Assembly: GCF_000737705.1 (NCBI RefSeq)
Contig: NZ_JPRH01000004.1
Location: forward strand, 496,001-560,000
Source: Chryseobacterium soli
GTDB lineage: Bacteria > Bacteroidota > Bacteroidia > Flavobacteriales > Weeksellaceae
DNA: 64,000 bases
Reading direction: 5' to 3'
In this document: positions 24,611 through 33,206 of the stretch, in pieces
How the letters are laid out: every line of letters starts with the position of its first letter
How positions within the stretch are numbered: position 1 is the first letter of the stretch
Position numbers and translations under genes: made by a program
The notes under the pieces: model-generated
What the model saw: only the letters and a program-made list of their open reading frames with translations
The model's database searches: none
Told to the model about the DNA's origin: nothing

Positions 24611-27469
24611 TTACATATAAGCTTCAATTGGCTCACAAGTACACACTAAATTTCTGTCTCCATAAGCCTCATCTACTCTTGCAACCGTTGCAAAGAATTT
24701 ATGGTCTCTTACCCACTCTAGTGGATAAGCAGCCTTCTCTCTGCCGTAAGGTTTATCCCAGTTATCAGAGATGACAAGCTGTTCAGTATGAGGAGCATTT
24801 TTCAATACGTTGTTGGTCGCATCTGCTTCGCCATTGGCAATCTCATCGATTTCACTTTTGATAGAGATTAAAGCTTCTGCAAAACGGTCGATCTCAGCCT
24901 TACTTTCAGATTCAGTAGGCTCGATCATTAACGTTCCTGCTACCGGGAAAGAAACGGTTGGAGCATGGAATCCATAATCCATCAATCTCTTGGCAACATC
25001 AGCTACTTCAATTCCTAATGACTTGAACTGACGGAAGTCTACGATACACTCGTGAGCTACTTTTCCGTTTTTGTTTGAATATAAGATCGGGAAATGCTCT
25101 GCTAAGATTTCTTTTAGATAATTAGCATTTAAGATCGCATGTTCAGTTGCTTTTTTCAAGCCTGAAGTTCCCAGCATTTTAATATAAGCGTAAGAAATAT
25201 TCAAGATCAATCCTGAACCGTAAGGAGCAGCAGAAATCCCGTCAATAGCTTCTTTAGTTCCTACCTGGATATTTGCATTCGTAGGAAGGAATGGTACCAA
25301 GTGTTTGGCAACACAGATCGGGCCAACTCCAGGACCTCCACCTCCGTGAGGAATAGCGAAAGTTTTGTGAAGGTTTAAGTGACAAACGTCTGCTCCAATA
25401 TTTCCAGGACTTGTGTATCCTACCTGAGCATTCATATTCGCTCCATCCATATACACCTGTCCACCGTGCTTGTGGATCAAGTCTGTAATTTCTATAATGT
25501 TGGCATCAAAGAATCCGTAAGTAGACGGATACGTGATCATTACACAAGATAAATTCTCTGAATGCTGTTCTGTTTTAGCTTTTAAATCTTCAAAGTCAAT
25601 TTCTCCGCTTTCAAGATTTTTAACTACCACGATTTTCATACCAGCCATTGCTGCAGAAGCCGGGTTGGTTCCGTGTGCAGACTGTGGAATCAATACGATA
25701 TTTCTGTGACCTTCTCCTCTTGAGATATGGTATTCTCTGATCACCATTAATCCTGCATATTCTCCCTGAGCTCCGGAGTTCGGTTGAAGAGAAGTTCCTG
25801 CAAAACCAGTAATCTCTGCCAAATCTTTCTCCAGTTCTTTAATCATTTCCTGGTATCCTCCAGCCTGGTCAACCGGTACAAATGGGTGAACACTTCCCCA
25901 ATCAGCCCAAGAAAGCGGCAACATTTGAGTAGCAGCATTCAGCTTCATGGTACAAGAACCTAGAGAAATCATCGAGTGGGTTAATGATAAATCTTTTCTT
26001 TCCAAACGTTTGATGTAACGCATCAATTCCGTTTCTGTATGGTATTTGTTGAATACTTCTTCAGTAAGAATTTCGTCTTTTCTTAAATTCTCCTCAGGAA
26101 TGCTGTATCCTTCTTTTATTTCTAATTTGAATGTTTGCTTGTCTTTAAACTGAGCAAAAGAAGCCATTAGAACATTTAATTTATCTAATGTTGTACTCTC
26201 GTTGATAGCAATACTTACCACTCCTTCTGTGAAGTAGTTCAGATTCAATCGGTGATCAAGCATCATTCTTGATAATCTTCCTTTCTCATCTTCGTTCATC
26301 AAGATTTTTACCGTATCGAAGATCGGTTCTTCAACAGCTTCATATCCTAATGCTTTAAGACCGTTTTTCAAAGCGTTTGCTTTAAAGTGAATCTGGTCAG
26401 CAATATAATTCAATCCTTTAGGACCGTGGTATACAGCATACATTCCAGCCATTACTGCTAAAAGAACCTGAGCCGTACAAATATTTGAAGTTGCTCTTTC
26501 TCTTTTAATGTGCTGTTCTCTGGTCTGTAAAGCCATTCTCAATGCACGTTTTCCGTACATATCCTGAGAAACTCCGATAATTCTTCCCGGAATATCTCTT
26601 TTATAATCATCCTTACAAGAGAAAAATGCTGCGTGAGGACCTCCATATCCTAATGGAATTCCAAAACGCTGTGAAGTTCCAACCGCACAGTCAGCACCCA
26701 TAGATGCCGGTGATTTCAATTTCACCAATGCCATTGGGTCACAAGCAACCACTACCTGAAGGTCTAATTTCTTATATCCAACAATATCTTCCGTATAATC
26801 CAGAACGATTCCGTTCTTACCTGGATATTGTAATAAAACTCCGTAATAGGTTTCGTCAAGCTGGTGGGTTTTATGGTCACCTACTACAATTTCGATGGCC
26901 AGTCCTTCTGCTTTAGTTTTCAGTACAGAAACGGTTTGAGGTAATACAAGATCCGAAACAAAGAATTTGTTCGCATTTGCTTTTTTCTGATCTTTCGTTC
27001 TATTGTTGAAGAACATATGCATTGCTTCGGCAGCCGCTGTAGATTCATCCAATAATGAAGCATTTGCCAATGTAAAGCCTGTCAGATCACATACAACAGT
27101 CTGAAAATTAAGAAGAGCTTCCAATCTTCCCTGTGCAATTTCCGCCTGATAAGGAGTATACGCTGTATACCAACTCGGATTTTCGAAAATATTTCTCTGA
27201 ATAGCCGATGGTAAAAGAGTATTATGATATCCAAAACCGATATAGCTTGTATAATCAGTGTTTTTTGATGCCAATTCTTTTGAATGAGTTAGCATTTCAT
27301 ACTCTGAAAGCGGTTCTGAGATTTCAAGATCTTTTTCTAAACGGATAGAAGAAGGAATGGTTTGAGAAATTAACTCTTCGATACTTGAAACGCCCACTCT
27401 TTCCAACATGGCCTGTTTATCGGCTTCATTAAGGGAAATGTGACGGCTCACAAACTGTTCTGTATTCAT
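24611..27469 (-). CDS. gcvP: Glycine dehydrogenase (decarboxylating), glycine cleavage P protein
   Basis: 952 residues, the full length of the single-chain P protein. It decarboxylates glycine with pyridoxal phosphate and passes the aminomethyl group to the lipoyl H protein. The PLP-lysine motif [20 protein letters not shown] is near residue 700. The N-terminal half carries [16 protein letters not shown] and [20 protein letters not shown]; the C-terminal half [15 protein letters not shown] and [19 protein letters not shown]. The gene is alone; gcvT and gcvH are not in this window, as is usual in Flavobacteriia. No glycine riboswitch was recognised upstream. Confidence 0.97.
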   Translation of the reverse strand: MNTEQFVSRHISLNEADKQAMLERVGVSSIEELISQTIPSSIRLEKDLEISEPLSEYEMLTHSKELASKNTDYTSYIGFGYHNTLLPSAIQRNIFENPSWYTAYTPYQAEIAQGRLEALLNFQTVVCDLTGFTLANASLLDESTAAAEAMHMFFNNRTKDQKKANANKFFVSDLVLPQTVSVLKTKAEGLAIEIVVGDHKTHQLDETYYGVLLQYPGKNGIVLDYTEDIVGYKKLDLQVVVACDPMALVKLKSPASMGADCAVGTSQRFGIPLGYGGPHAAFFSCKDDYKRDIPGRIIGVSQDMYGKRALRMALQTREQHIKRERATSNICTAQVLLAVMAGMYAVYHGPKGLNYIADQIHFKANALKNGLKALGYEAVEEPIFDTVKILMNEDEKGRLSRMMLDHRLNLNYFTEGVVSIAINESTTLDKLNVLMASFAQFKDKQTFKLEIKEGYSIPEENLRKDEILTEEVFNKYHTETELMRYIKRLERKDLSLTHSMISLGSCTMKLNAATQMLPLSWADWGSVHPFVPVDQAGGYQEMIKELEKDLAEITGFAGTSLQPNSGAQGEYAGLMVIREYHISRGEGHRNIVLIPQSAHGTNPASAAMAGMKIVVVKNLESGEIDFEDLKAKTEQHSENLSCVMITYPSTYGFFDANIIEITDLIHKHGGQVYMDGANMNAQVGYTSPGNIGADVCHLNLHKTFAIPHGGGGPGVGPICVAKHLVPFLPTNANIQVGTKEAIDGISAAPYGSGLILNISYAYIKMLGTSGLKKATEHAILNANYLKEILAEHFPILYSNKNGKVAHECIVDFRQFKSLGIEVADVAKRLMDYGFHAPTVSFPVAGTLMIEPTESESKAEIDRFAEALISIKSEIDEIANGEADATNNVLKNAPHTEQLVISDNWDKPYGREKAAYPLEWVRDHKFFATVARVDEAYGDRNLVCTCEPIEAYM

Positions 27470-28337
27470 TTTTTATATTAGATTTTGTTTGTAAAAAAGA
27501 TTTGTAAAATTACAATTTCTCAAAGAATTATGCAATAGCTCAGAATTGACAATAAATTAACAAAAGCTTAATATCAATTCGAAAAACACATGTTTTTAAA
27601 ACTTTCATCAACAAAAGAATAAATCTTCATTTTATCAGCAGCATTTTTATCGTTTAAAAGTTCATCCTGTTTTGATGTGTTTAATTTCCGGAATTCAGAT
27701 CTAATTCTTTTTCATCCCAATGCAAACGATTGATCAATCCATACATTTTTTGAATACTCTGATGTTTGAATTTCAATTTATTTAAACCACTGAAATTCAA
27801 ATTAAAAAGAAATATTTTCTATTGATCTTTTTTTCGCCAAATTAATATTCCGTACAATATATTATCGATCCTAGAAAAACTTACGGAGTAAATACTTTGC
27901 TTATTTATCTTTATAAAAACAGATATTTATCCTTAGTCTACCCAACTGTTTAAGTAAAAAACCGTGTAGTTCAGTAAGCTTTTTATAGTGAGTTTAAATA
28001 AGCTTGTGAATCTTACGATTGTAATTTCCCAACGATTTTGCCTGTATTTCAAATTGAAGATATTTTAATGAAAAATTCATATTAATCCGAAAAATGTATC
28101 GAGTAAAAACCTACCTGATAAAAAAAACCATCACTAATACGTACCTTTATATTTAGGATCCCTCTTAGATATTCATGAAAGTATAAAAACATTCAAAATC
28201 CAGTATCTGATATCAATTTTGGAATCACAAAAATGCTAAAATGGGAATTTTCGATTCACTTATACAGCTATAAACCAGCTGATAGAGAAAAAAGTATGAT
28301 TTATGAAAATTTATTAATTATATTTATTCTAAATTAA
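27470..28337. other. Long AT-rich gap upstream of gcvP
   Basis: No gene, tRNA or repeat was recognised in about 870 bases. It presumably holds the gcvP promoter (minus strand) in its first 100 bases, where a near match to TAnnTTTG occurs but no exact one. Open frames here are under 25 codons or lack features. It could hide a small RNA, but no clear terminator-like hairpin was seen. Confidence 0.35.
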
Positions 28338-28345
28338 TATATTTG
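28338..28345 (+). promoter_or_regulatory. -7 element of the Cys/Lys-rich miniprotein (leaderless)
   Basis: TATATTTG matches TAnnTTTG and ends only 4 bases before the ATG at 28350. Transcription would start at or just before the start codon, so the mRNA would be leaderless or use the second Met at 28356. Confidence 0.5.
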
Positions 28346-28349
28346 CAGC

Positions 28350-28502
28350 ATGAATATGATTGTCCCTTTTAAAGTACCGCCTTTAACTCCTGTATATTCT
28401 TTTAGTAATGAAGAAATGTACTGCGAAAAAAAATCCTGCTGCAAGAAATTCAAAAAAGGAAAAAGATGTAAAAAATGTCCCGGAAGAAAGAAATTGGCTT
28501 AG
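28350..28502 (+). CDS. 50-residue Cys/Lys-rich protein
   Basis: ATG 28350 to TAG 28502. The first half is MNMIVPFKVPPLTPVYSFSN; the second half is strongly basic with five cysteines (EEMYCEKKSCCKKFKKGKRC then KKCPGRKKLA). The pattern C-x4-CC-x8-C-x2-C could bind zinc or iron-sulfur, and the basic surface suggests nucleic-acid contact. A promoter box sits directly upstream. The stop codon is one base from the stop of the convergent J-protein gene. I have an impression that similar short proteins occur in other Flavobacteriia, but cannot name a family. Confidence 0.55.
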   Translation: MNMIVPFKVPPLTPVYSFSNEEMYCEKKSCCKKFKKGKRCKKCPGRKKLA

Positions 28503-28503
28503 T

Positions 28504-29148
28504 TTACAAGCTTTTTATAATAAAATAGATGGCTGCTGCCAGGATGATAACTCCCCAAATGAGTGCCACAATTTTAGGCTGGCCCATTCTGTTCATTCTA
28601 GTCCGTGGCTGTGGTTTAAAAAATTCTTCTACACTGCTTTTGAATTTTTCAGTGTCATTTTCAAACACTTCAGTAATGGTGATTCCCTGAACCACTGTTT
28701 TGTGCAGTAATGAGTTGGTGACATGAAGCAAAAGCTGAAATTTTCCGTCTTTAAATTCTGTGATTTTAAAGATCCTTTCTCCATAAGCCTTTTCAAGTCC
28801 GAAAGGCAGCACTTTCACAACATCAGCATTGCTCGTCTGCCAGTTGATGATAATTTCCTCTCCTTTTTTTGCATGAATTTTATTGGCCGTAAAAGTTTTA
28901 ATAGCAGGCGGAATATTGTATCTGAAACTTTTCTGATGGCTCTCTAAATTCTGATCATACGTTTTCCTTCTAGCCTTGTCACTCAGCGTTTCATACGCTT
29001 CCTGAATTTCACGGAAACGTTCTGCAAAGAAATCATCGTTATCATTTTTGTCCGGATGGTATTTTAAAGAGAGTTTTCTATAGACTTTTTTGATGTCTTC
29101 TTCCGAAGCATCGTGAGAAATCCCGAGAAAATAGTAATAATCCTTCAT
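28504..29148 (-). CDS. J-domain protein with C-terminal membrane anchor
   Basis: 214 residues. An N-terminal J domain ([23 protein letters not shown] at 31-33; [19 protein letters not shown]) is followed by a beta-rich middle domain of about 90 residues ([20 protein letters not shown]). A hydrophobic C-terminal helix ([20 protein letters not shown]) follows that would anchor it in the membrane with the J domain in the cytoplasm. There is no glycine/phenylalanine or zinc-finger region, so it is not DnaJ itself but a specialised co-chaperone recruiting DnaK to the membrane. No DnaK or GrpE gene is adjacent. Confidence 0.85.
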   Translation of the reverse strand: MKDYYYFLGISHDASEEDIKKVYRKLSLKYHPDKNDNDDFFAERFREIQEAYETLSDKARRKTYDQNLESHQKSFRYNIPPAIKTFTANKIHAKKGEEIIINWQTSNADVVKVLPFGLEKAYGERIFKITEFKDGKFQLLLHVTNSLLHKTVVQGITITEVFENDTEKFKSSVEEFFKPQPRTRMNRMGQPKIVALIWGVIILAAAIYFIIKSL

Positions 29149-29383
29149 GTATAACGGTACAAAAATAAGAAAATATTTTTCGAAATGCTTTTTATGTGGG
29201 GAAAATTGTTGTCGGTTGTGAGTTGTTTGTTGATGGTGTTTAGTGTTCGTTTTGTATTTCTTGATTCTTTGTTAATTATTCTTTTTTTAAACGCAAAGGC
29301 GCAAAAATGTTGTCTGCTGGATGTGTTTAGGCGCAAAGGCGCTTCGCTTGATGAAGAATACTGCTCAAGCCATATAAAGCAAA

Positions 29384-29499
29384 CCGTCATTGCGAGGAAC
29401 GGAGAGACGAAGCAATCTCTTTTTTGTCTTAAACGCAAAAGTCTGAAAGGTTGTGCTTATAGTTGATGAGATGGATTTACCTTTCGTTCGCAATGACGG
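29384..29499. repeat. Palindromic intergenic element ending in CCGTCATTGCGA
   Basis: CCGTCATTGCGA at 29384-29395 and its complement TCGCAATGACGG at 29488-29499 bound a 116-base segment containing GGAACGGAGAGACGAAGCAA. Elements with these ends are widespread as small dispersed palindromic repeats in many bacteria (from memory). Just upstream (29288-29345) are CGCAAAGGCGCAA-type motifs resembling the ends of the repeats at 59.8-60.4 kb. The whole 29149-29755 gap is repeat-derived; no gene was seen. Confidence 0.65.
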
Positions 29500-29521
29500 T
29501 AGTAGTAATTACGTTGAGTCT

Positions 29522-29610
29522 CCTAGCCCCGATAGCAGCGGTTACCCCACAGCAGGCGATGGAAAAAAGGATTGGCGCGAGGAGTATGAGCGGATAGCGG
29601 GAGTAAGCTT
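29522..29610 (+). repeat. Intergenic repeat, copy 1 (inverted relative to 31158-31250)
   Basis: It shares about 80 percent of positions by eye with the reverse complement of 31158-31250, including the blocks CCTAGCCC-GATAG, ACCCCACAGCA, TTGGCGCGAGGAGTA and CGGATAGC. The two copies bracket the sigma-factor operon. Confidence 0.75.
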
Positions 29611-29622
29611 CTTATAATTTCT

Positions 29623-29661
29623 CAGATTGTTTTCAGATTGTTTTCAGATTGTTTTCAGATT
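29623..29661. repeat. 11-base tandem repeat CAGATTGTTTT
   Basis: Three exact copies of CAGATTGTTTT and a partial fourth. Probably a slippage product in intergenic DNA. Confidence 0.7.
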
Positions 29662-29690
29662 ATTTTTTTTGCATACTTCCGATAAAAAAA

Positions 29691-29727
29691 ATTCAGGCTC
29701 GGGAAGCAAAGCTTCCCGAGCCTGAAT
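29691..29727 (-). terminator. Terminator of the sigma-factor operon
   Basis: A perfect 17-base stem (ATTCAGGCTCGGGAAGC and complement) with an AAA loop, followed on the minus strand by a long T-run. It lies 29 bases after the stop of the gene at 29756. Confidence 0.88.
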
Positions 29728-29755
29728 TAAACAATTTCAATTTAGTTTTTACGAA

Positions 29756-30013
29756 TTATGCTTCGCACGTATTCTCTTTTCTGCAGCATTTTGAAGCAAA
29801 TTCTTTTTTGAATTTTCCTTTCAGCTCCTGATACTCCTCATCATTCATTTCTCTGATCTTATCTGCAAGTCCGAAAGGAGATCTTTCTTTAATTCCGTAT
29901 TCGTTAAAAATACCTTTTATAAATCTTTTTCTTTCTGCCATTTTTTTAGCAACCAATGCTACACCTACTACGGCTAATGCTCCAAGAGCACCTTTTAATA
30001 CTGAATTTTTCAT
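29756..30013 (-). CDS. Small membrane-anchored protein of the sigma operon
   Basis: 85 residues. A short alanine/valine-rich hydrophobic helix (LKGALGALAVVGVALVA) is followed by a strongly basic then mixed-charge helical tail (KKMAERKRFIKGIFNEYGIK ... MNDEEYQELKGKFKKEFASK), ending with Cys residues (KCCRKENTCEA). Not a classical anti-sigma factor by pattern. Last gene after the sigma factor and the 115-residue membrane protein, ending in a strong terminator. Function unknown; a regulatory or envelope-sensing role is only suggested by context. Confidence 0.65.
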   Translation of the reverse strand: MKNSVLKGALGALAVVGVALVAKKMAERKRFIKGIFNEYGIKERSPFGLADKIREMNDEEYQELKGKFKKEFASKCCRKENTCEA

Positions 30014-30105
30014 TTTTTTCGAATTTTAAATTTTACTACTTCTTGTTTTTTATATAGACGAATAAGTTTAAATTTTACTTTACTACTTCTTTACAATTTT
30101 TAAAA

Positions 30106-30453
30106 TTATTCGTTAGTTCTGTTGTTTCTGTTAAAGAATCCGCCTGAGCATCTGTCTTTCCAGACTTCTTTGAATTTTTCACGCTCTTCGGGAGATAAAC
30201 TCATCATTTTTTCCCGCATCATTTTTTTCTCTTTAAAATCTCTCATTCCTTTTCCAAAATGGAAGCCTCCAAAAAGAATTTTACTTAAAATCAATATCCC
30301 CATGGCCTGCCAATAAGTTATCGATTTCACCCCTAAAATATCGGGAAGCAGACAGTTCCAAAGAGCCATGACGATCCATGTAACTCCCAGTAAGATTAAC
30401 GGCGGACATAAGAATAAAAAAATCCAGCCTTTTTTGTGTTTATTATGATTCAT
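30106..30453 (-). CDS. Two-helix membrane protein downstream of ECF sigma factor
   Basis: 115 residues: basic N-terminus (MNHNKHKKGW), helix 1 (IFLFLCPPLILLGVTWIVMAL), helix 2 (WQAMGILILSKILFGGFHFG), then a charged cytoplasmic tail with MREKMMSLSPEEREKFKEVW, which resembles the LTxxQ/Spy-like helical motif. It starts 14 bases after the sigma gene, so it is co-transcribed. By position it is the best candidate for a membrane partner that restrains the sigma factor, but no anti-sigma domain is recognisable. Confidence 0.7.
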   Translation of the reverse strand: MNHNKHKKGWIFLFLCPPLILLGVTWIVMALWNCLLPDILGVKSITYWQAMGILILSKILFGGFHFGKGMRDFKEKKMMREKMMSLSPEEREKFKEVWKDRCSGGFFNRNNRTNE

Positions 30454-30466
30454 ACCTTTCTTTTTA

Positions 30467-31045
30467 CTAACTATTTAAATCTTCGTATAATTTTCTCAGC
30501 CTGTTTCTTAAGTGCTTCACAGCATAGTTTTTTCTGCTGATAATCGTTTTGATATTTTCGCCCTGTTCATCAGCTATTTCCTGAAGCGTCCTGTCATTCA
30601 ATTCGTTTTCGACGTATACCAGTCTTTGTTTTTCCGGCAATTCATCCAAAGCTTCAAAAAGCTTTTTCCAGATTTCATCCTGAAACATTTTCACTTCTGG
30701 GCCTGCACTTTCATCCAGCAAAAGAATATCTTTTATAGAAAAGCTGCCATCTTCGTCCTCATATACAAAATCTTCAAGGTTTTCCGTCTTCTTTTTGCGA
30801 TACTTGTCCGTAATTTTATTGGCAGTAACTCTATATAACCAGCCGCCAACATTTACAATCTCGGAAAGATTGGTAAGACTGCTGAACTGGTACCACACTT
30901 CCTGCAGAATATCTTCCGCATCTTCCGTGTTTTTCACTTTTGGACGAATATAGGACATCAGCTTTCCGCCGTACTTTGAAACGGTTTGCGAGATGATACT
31001 TTCTTTCTCCTTCTGTGGCATTGTTATTTTTTCGACAACCTCCAT
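30467..31045 (-). CDS. ECF-type RNA polymerase sigma-70 factor
   Basis: 192 residues. Region 2 is DAEDILQEVWYQFSSLTN with WLYRVTANKITDKYRKKKTE; region 4 is LPEKQRLVYVENELNDRTLQ followed by EIADEQGENIKTIISRKNYAVK, a helix-turn-helix. Between them lies an acidic linker of about 45 residues (EDFVYEDEDGSFSIKDILLL). It directs RNA polymerase to stress or envelope promoters. It heads a three-gene operon with two small membrane proteins. A downstream in-frame ATG (31021) is an alternative start. Confidence 0.92.
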   Translation of the reverse strand: MEVVEKITMPQKEKESIISQTVSKYGGKLMSYIRPKVKNTEDAEDILQEVWYQFSSLTNLSEIVNVGGWLYRVTANKITDKYRKKKTENLEDFVYEDEDGSFSIKDILLLDESAGPEVKMFQDEIWKKLFEALDELPEKQRLVYVENELNDRTLQEIADEQGENIKTIISRKNYAVKHLRNRLRKLYEDLNS

Positions 31046-31157
31046 ATTGCTATGACGATCGATCTTTTGGTTTTACTTTAATAAATGTAAAGTATTTTTT
31101 TACAATAGTCAATTTTTCTTTTGTTTACAGCACATAATAGCACTTTATATTTTTTTA

Positions 31158-31250
31158 GGAAGCCATTCCTGCTATCCGTTTTTACTCCTCGCGCCAAGCC
31201 TTTCCCTTTGCTTGCTGTGGGGTACCGCTTCTATCAGGGCTAGGGAATCG
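31158..31250 (-). repeat. Intergenic repeat, copy 2 upstream of the sigma operon
   Basis: The reverse complement matches 29522-29610 in the same block order. It lies 113-205 bases upstream of the sigma-factor start codon, outside the likely core promoter. Confidence 0.75.
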
Positions 31251-31261
31251 ACAGAGTTATA

Positions 31262-31378
31262 AGAGTCAAGAACTAAGAACTAAGAACTAAAAACCAAACA
31301 CCAACAACCATACACAATCAACCATAAACCAACACCAGACAACAGACAATAAAAAAAACGGAAAGTAAATACTTCCCG
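31262..31378. repeat. A/C-rich low-complexity stretch and terminator-like hairpin
   Basis: AAGAACT occurs in tandem at 31268-31290, followed by A/C-rich CCAACAACCA-type sequence. It is the opposite-strand counterpart of G/T-rich stretches at 20313-20358 and 29208-29248. Near 31358-31378 a GGAAGT/ACTTTCC hairpin with a T-run on the minus strand probably terminates the DoxX gene transcript. No gene lies between 31046 and 31410. Confidence 0.5.
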
Positions 31379-31410
31379 CTCTGTTATTATTGCATTCCGC
31401 AATGTATTAT

Positions 31411-31869
31411 TTAGCTTAAATAGATTCCAAAATACCAGGTCCATGCAATTAAAATAATCTGCATCGGAATTCTTTCTTTATAAAGATAGGTCATCCCCGG
31501 TCCTGTATAATCTCCTTTGAAAATATTGATGTTTTTCTTTGATGAATTAATATTGGCTACAAAAACCAATATATAAAAAATAATCAGTAGTATAGCGGTT
31601 ATTTCACGGATTGAAGGAATCATCAACCCAATACCTGCCGCAATTTCTATAAAGCCTGTAGCGTATACCCAAAACATTTTTGCCGGCATAAAATCCGGAA
31701 TCATCATCGCCATTCCTTTTTGAAATTTAAAATGAGAGAGGCCTGTAAAAATGATGAAGACCGCCATCCCAAGATTTCCGGAAAATAAAAAATTCCAGTT
31801 TCCCTGAACAATAGTTGTTCCCAGCAAAGCCAAAAGAAAAGTACCGAACAGAATGGTTAATAATTTCAT
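31411..31869 (-). CDS. DoxX-family membrane protein
   Basis: 152 residues with four hydrophobic helices (LLTILFGTFLLALLGTTIVQ; LGMAVFIIFTGLSHF; WVYATGFIEIAAGIGLMI; ITAILLIIFYILVFVANI). The layout ATGFIEIAAGIGLMIPSIRE is typical of the DoxX/DoxX-like family. Members are linked to oxidative-stress or thiol balance; the specific role is unknown. It begins the long minus-strand series of small stand-alone proteins that extends to 39.3 kb. Confidence 0.8.
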   Translation of the reverse strand: MKLLTILFGTFLLALLGTTIVQGNWNFLFSGNLGMAVFIIFTGLSHFKFQKGMAMMIPDFMPAKMFWVYATGFIEIAAGIGLMIPSIREITAILLIIFYILVFVANINSSKKNINIFKGDYTGPGMTYLYKERIPMQIILIAWTWYFGIYLS

Positions 31870-31973
31870 AGATGTATTATTTTTAGGGTAATTAAATCCT
31901 GAGATGATTTGAAGAAAGAGTAAAGTTAATCAAAATCAGACTTCCCGACCCGGAATTTCCAATGGCATCCATA

Positions 31974-32420
31974 CTATCTGGATTCTTCAGCAAGCTTTTT
32001 TACCACTTCCAGCCCTTTTGTAAAACCTGTATTCATAAATTCCTGCCAGTTTTTTTCGACCTGTACTTCAGTGTGAAGCTTGGTTTGGCCATCAAAATCA
32101 ATCAGAATATACTTTTCAAAAGCTCCGCTCCATTGCTTGACTTCCATGCTTTCGGTATCTTCCACTCCATCCTTCACCATTCCTAAGTGTTTAAAAATAA
32201 TTTGATTCGGTTCATCTATATTATCAATGGTGGAAACCATACCATCTCCTTTTGCATCAACAAAATAGGTTTTCCCATCTACTTTCCAGTCGGATTTCAT
32301 AACAGTAGATCCCGCCCCGAAAAACTGGGTCCATTCGCTGTATGTTTCCGGTCCCCAAAGAATATCCCATACTTTCTGTGCCGGAGCATTGATTACGATT
32401 TCATATGATAATGTTTCCAT
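31974..32420 (-). CDS. SRPBCC (AHSA1-type) protein
   Basis: 148 residues of the START/Bet v1-like fold, AHSA1 subfamily: first strand and helix YEIVINAPAQKVWDILWGPE, then TYSEWTQFFGAGSTVMKSDW, and C-terminal helix WQEFMNTGFTKGLEVVKKLA. Such proteins bind small hydrophobic ligands in a deep pocket; ligand unknown. It shares its N-terminus (METLSYEI) with the next gene upstream at 32937, so the two are paralogs. Confidence 0.85.
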   Translation of the reverse strand: METLSYEIVINAPAQKVWDILWGPETYSEWTQFFGAGSTVMKSDWKVDGKTYFVDAKGDGMVSTIDNIDEPNQIIFKHLGMVKDGVEDTESMEVKQWSGAFEKYILIDFDGQTKLHTEVQVEKNWQEFMNTGFTKGLEVVKKLAEESR

Positions 32421-32508
32421 AATTTTGATTTGATGATTTAATTATTTTTTCAATCACAAAAGCATTCATTTTAAAGTTATGCTTTTATCAAAGAGTTTTC
32501 TCTACAAT

Positions 32509-32937
32509 TTAGAGCTGATTTTCTGAAAGATTTTTAATAATTCCCAAGGCTTTTGGAAAGTTTTCCTCGAAAAAATCTTTAAATTCTGCAGGTGTCTGAA
32601 TTGTACATGTTAAAGTGGTCCCACTTTCGGTTTCCTCTAAAATATAGGTTTCAGTAGCTTCACCCCATTCCTGAGGAGCTTCCACTCCATCATAGATTTC
32701 ACCAAGATGCAGAAATTTCATTTCTTTTCCCGGTTCGTTTTTCTCAACCCGGCTGTACATTCCGTTGTTTTTGGGGTCAAAAAATTTCACAATACTTCCT
32801 TCTTCAAGAGTTCCTTCATAAAAAGAACCTTCCGTAAAAGCGGTTGTCCATTGTCTGTATGTAATATCGCCCCAAAGTACACCCCATATCCTTTCCGGTG
32901 CTGCCTCTATTTCAATTTCATAAGATAATGTTTCCAT
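32509..32937 (-). CDS. SRPBCC (AHSA1-type) protein, paralog
   Basis: 142 residues: METLSYEIEIEAAPERIWGV, then WGDITYRQWTTAFTEGSFYE, and C-terminal helix FEENFPKALGIIKNLSENQL. It aligns with the neighbour at 31974-32420 over its full length (same start, same TYxxWTxxF pattern). Predicted ligand-binding protein of unknown ligand. Transcribed in the same direction with an 88-base gap. Confidence 0.85.
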   Translation of the reverse strand: METLSYEIEIEAAPERIWGVLWGDITYRQWTTAFTEGSFYEGTLEEGSIVKFFDPKNNGMYSRVEKNEPGKEMKFLHLGEIYDGVEAPQEWGEATETYILEETESGTTLTCTIQTPAEFKDFFEENFPKALGIIKNLSENQL

Positions 32938-33095
32938 GTTTGTCGTTTATTATTTAAATGAATCCCTTACAGGATAATTATGATGTAAAAATATACTGAA
33001 CAATAAAGGGCCCAATTAGTGTTTCACCGTTTAATTTTAGGTAATTATATACAATTTTACATTAGCCCTGCCATCTTCTTCTTATTATTATGACT

Positions 33096-33170
33096 CTGTC
33101 ATTCTGAATGTAACGTAGTGAAATGAAGAATCTAAGCGATCATGAGATTCTTCCTTCGTCAGAATGACAG
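33096..33170. repeat. Palindromic intergenic element ending in TGTCATTCTGA
   Basis: TGTCATTCTGA at the left and TCAGAATGACA at the right bound a 75-base segment with inner GAAGAATCT/AGATTCTTC pairing. It forms one long imperfect hairpin and is a different family from the element at 29384-29499. Such elements are common dispersed palindromes in Bacteroidetes (from memory). Confidence 0.7.
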
Positions 33171-33206
33171 TGGTGTAAAATTGTATATGGTCTCCTTATT
33201 TTACAA

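Noticed and set aside
27470..28337. A glycine riboswitch upstream of gcvP
   Set aside because: No conserved tandem aptamer sequence was recognisable, and the leader is plain AT-rich DNA.
29185..29466. Overlapping 93-97-residue frames on both strands
   Set aside because: They run through intergenic repeat sequence with CGCAAAGGCG motifs and show no protein-like pattern.
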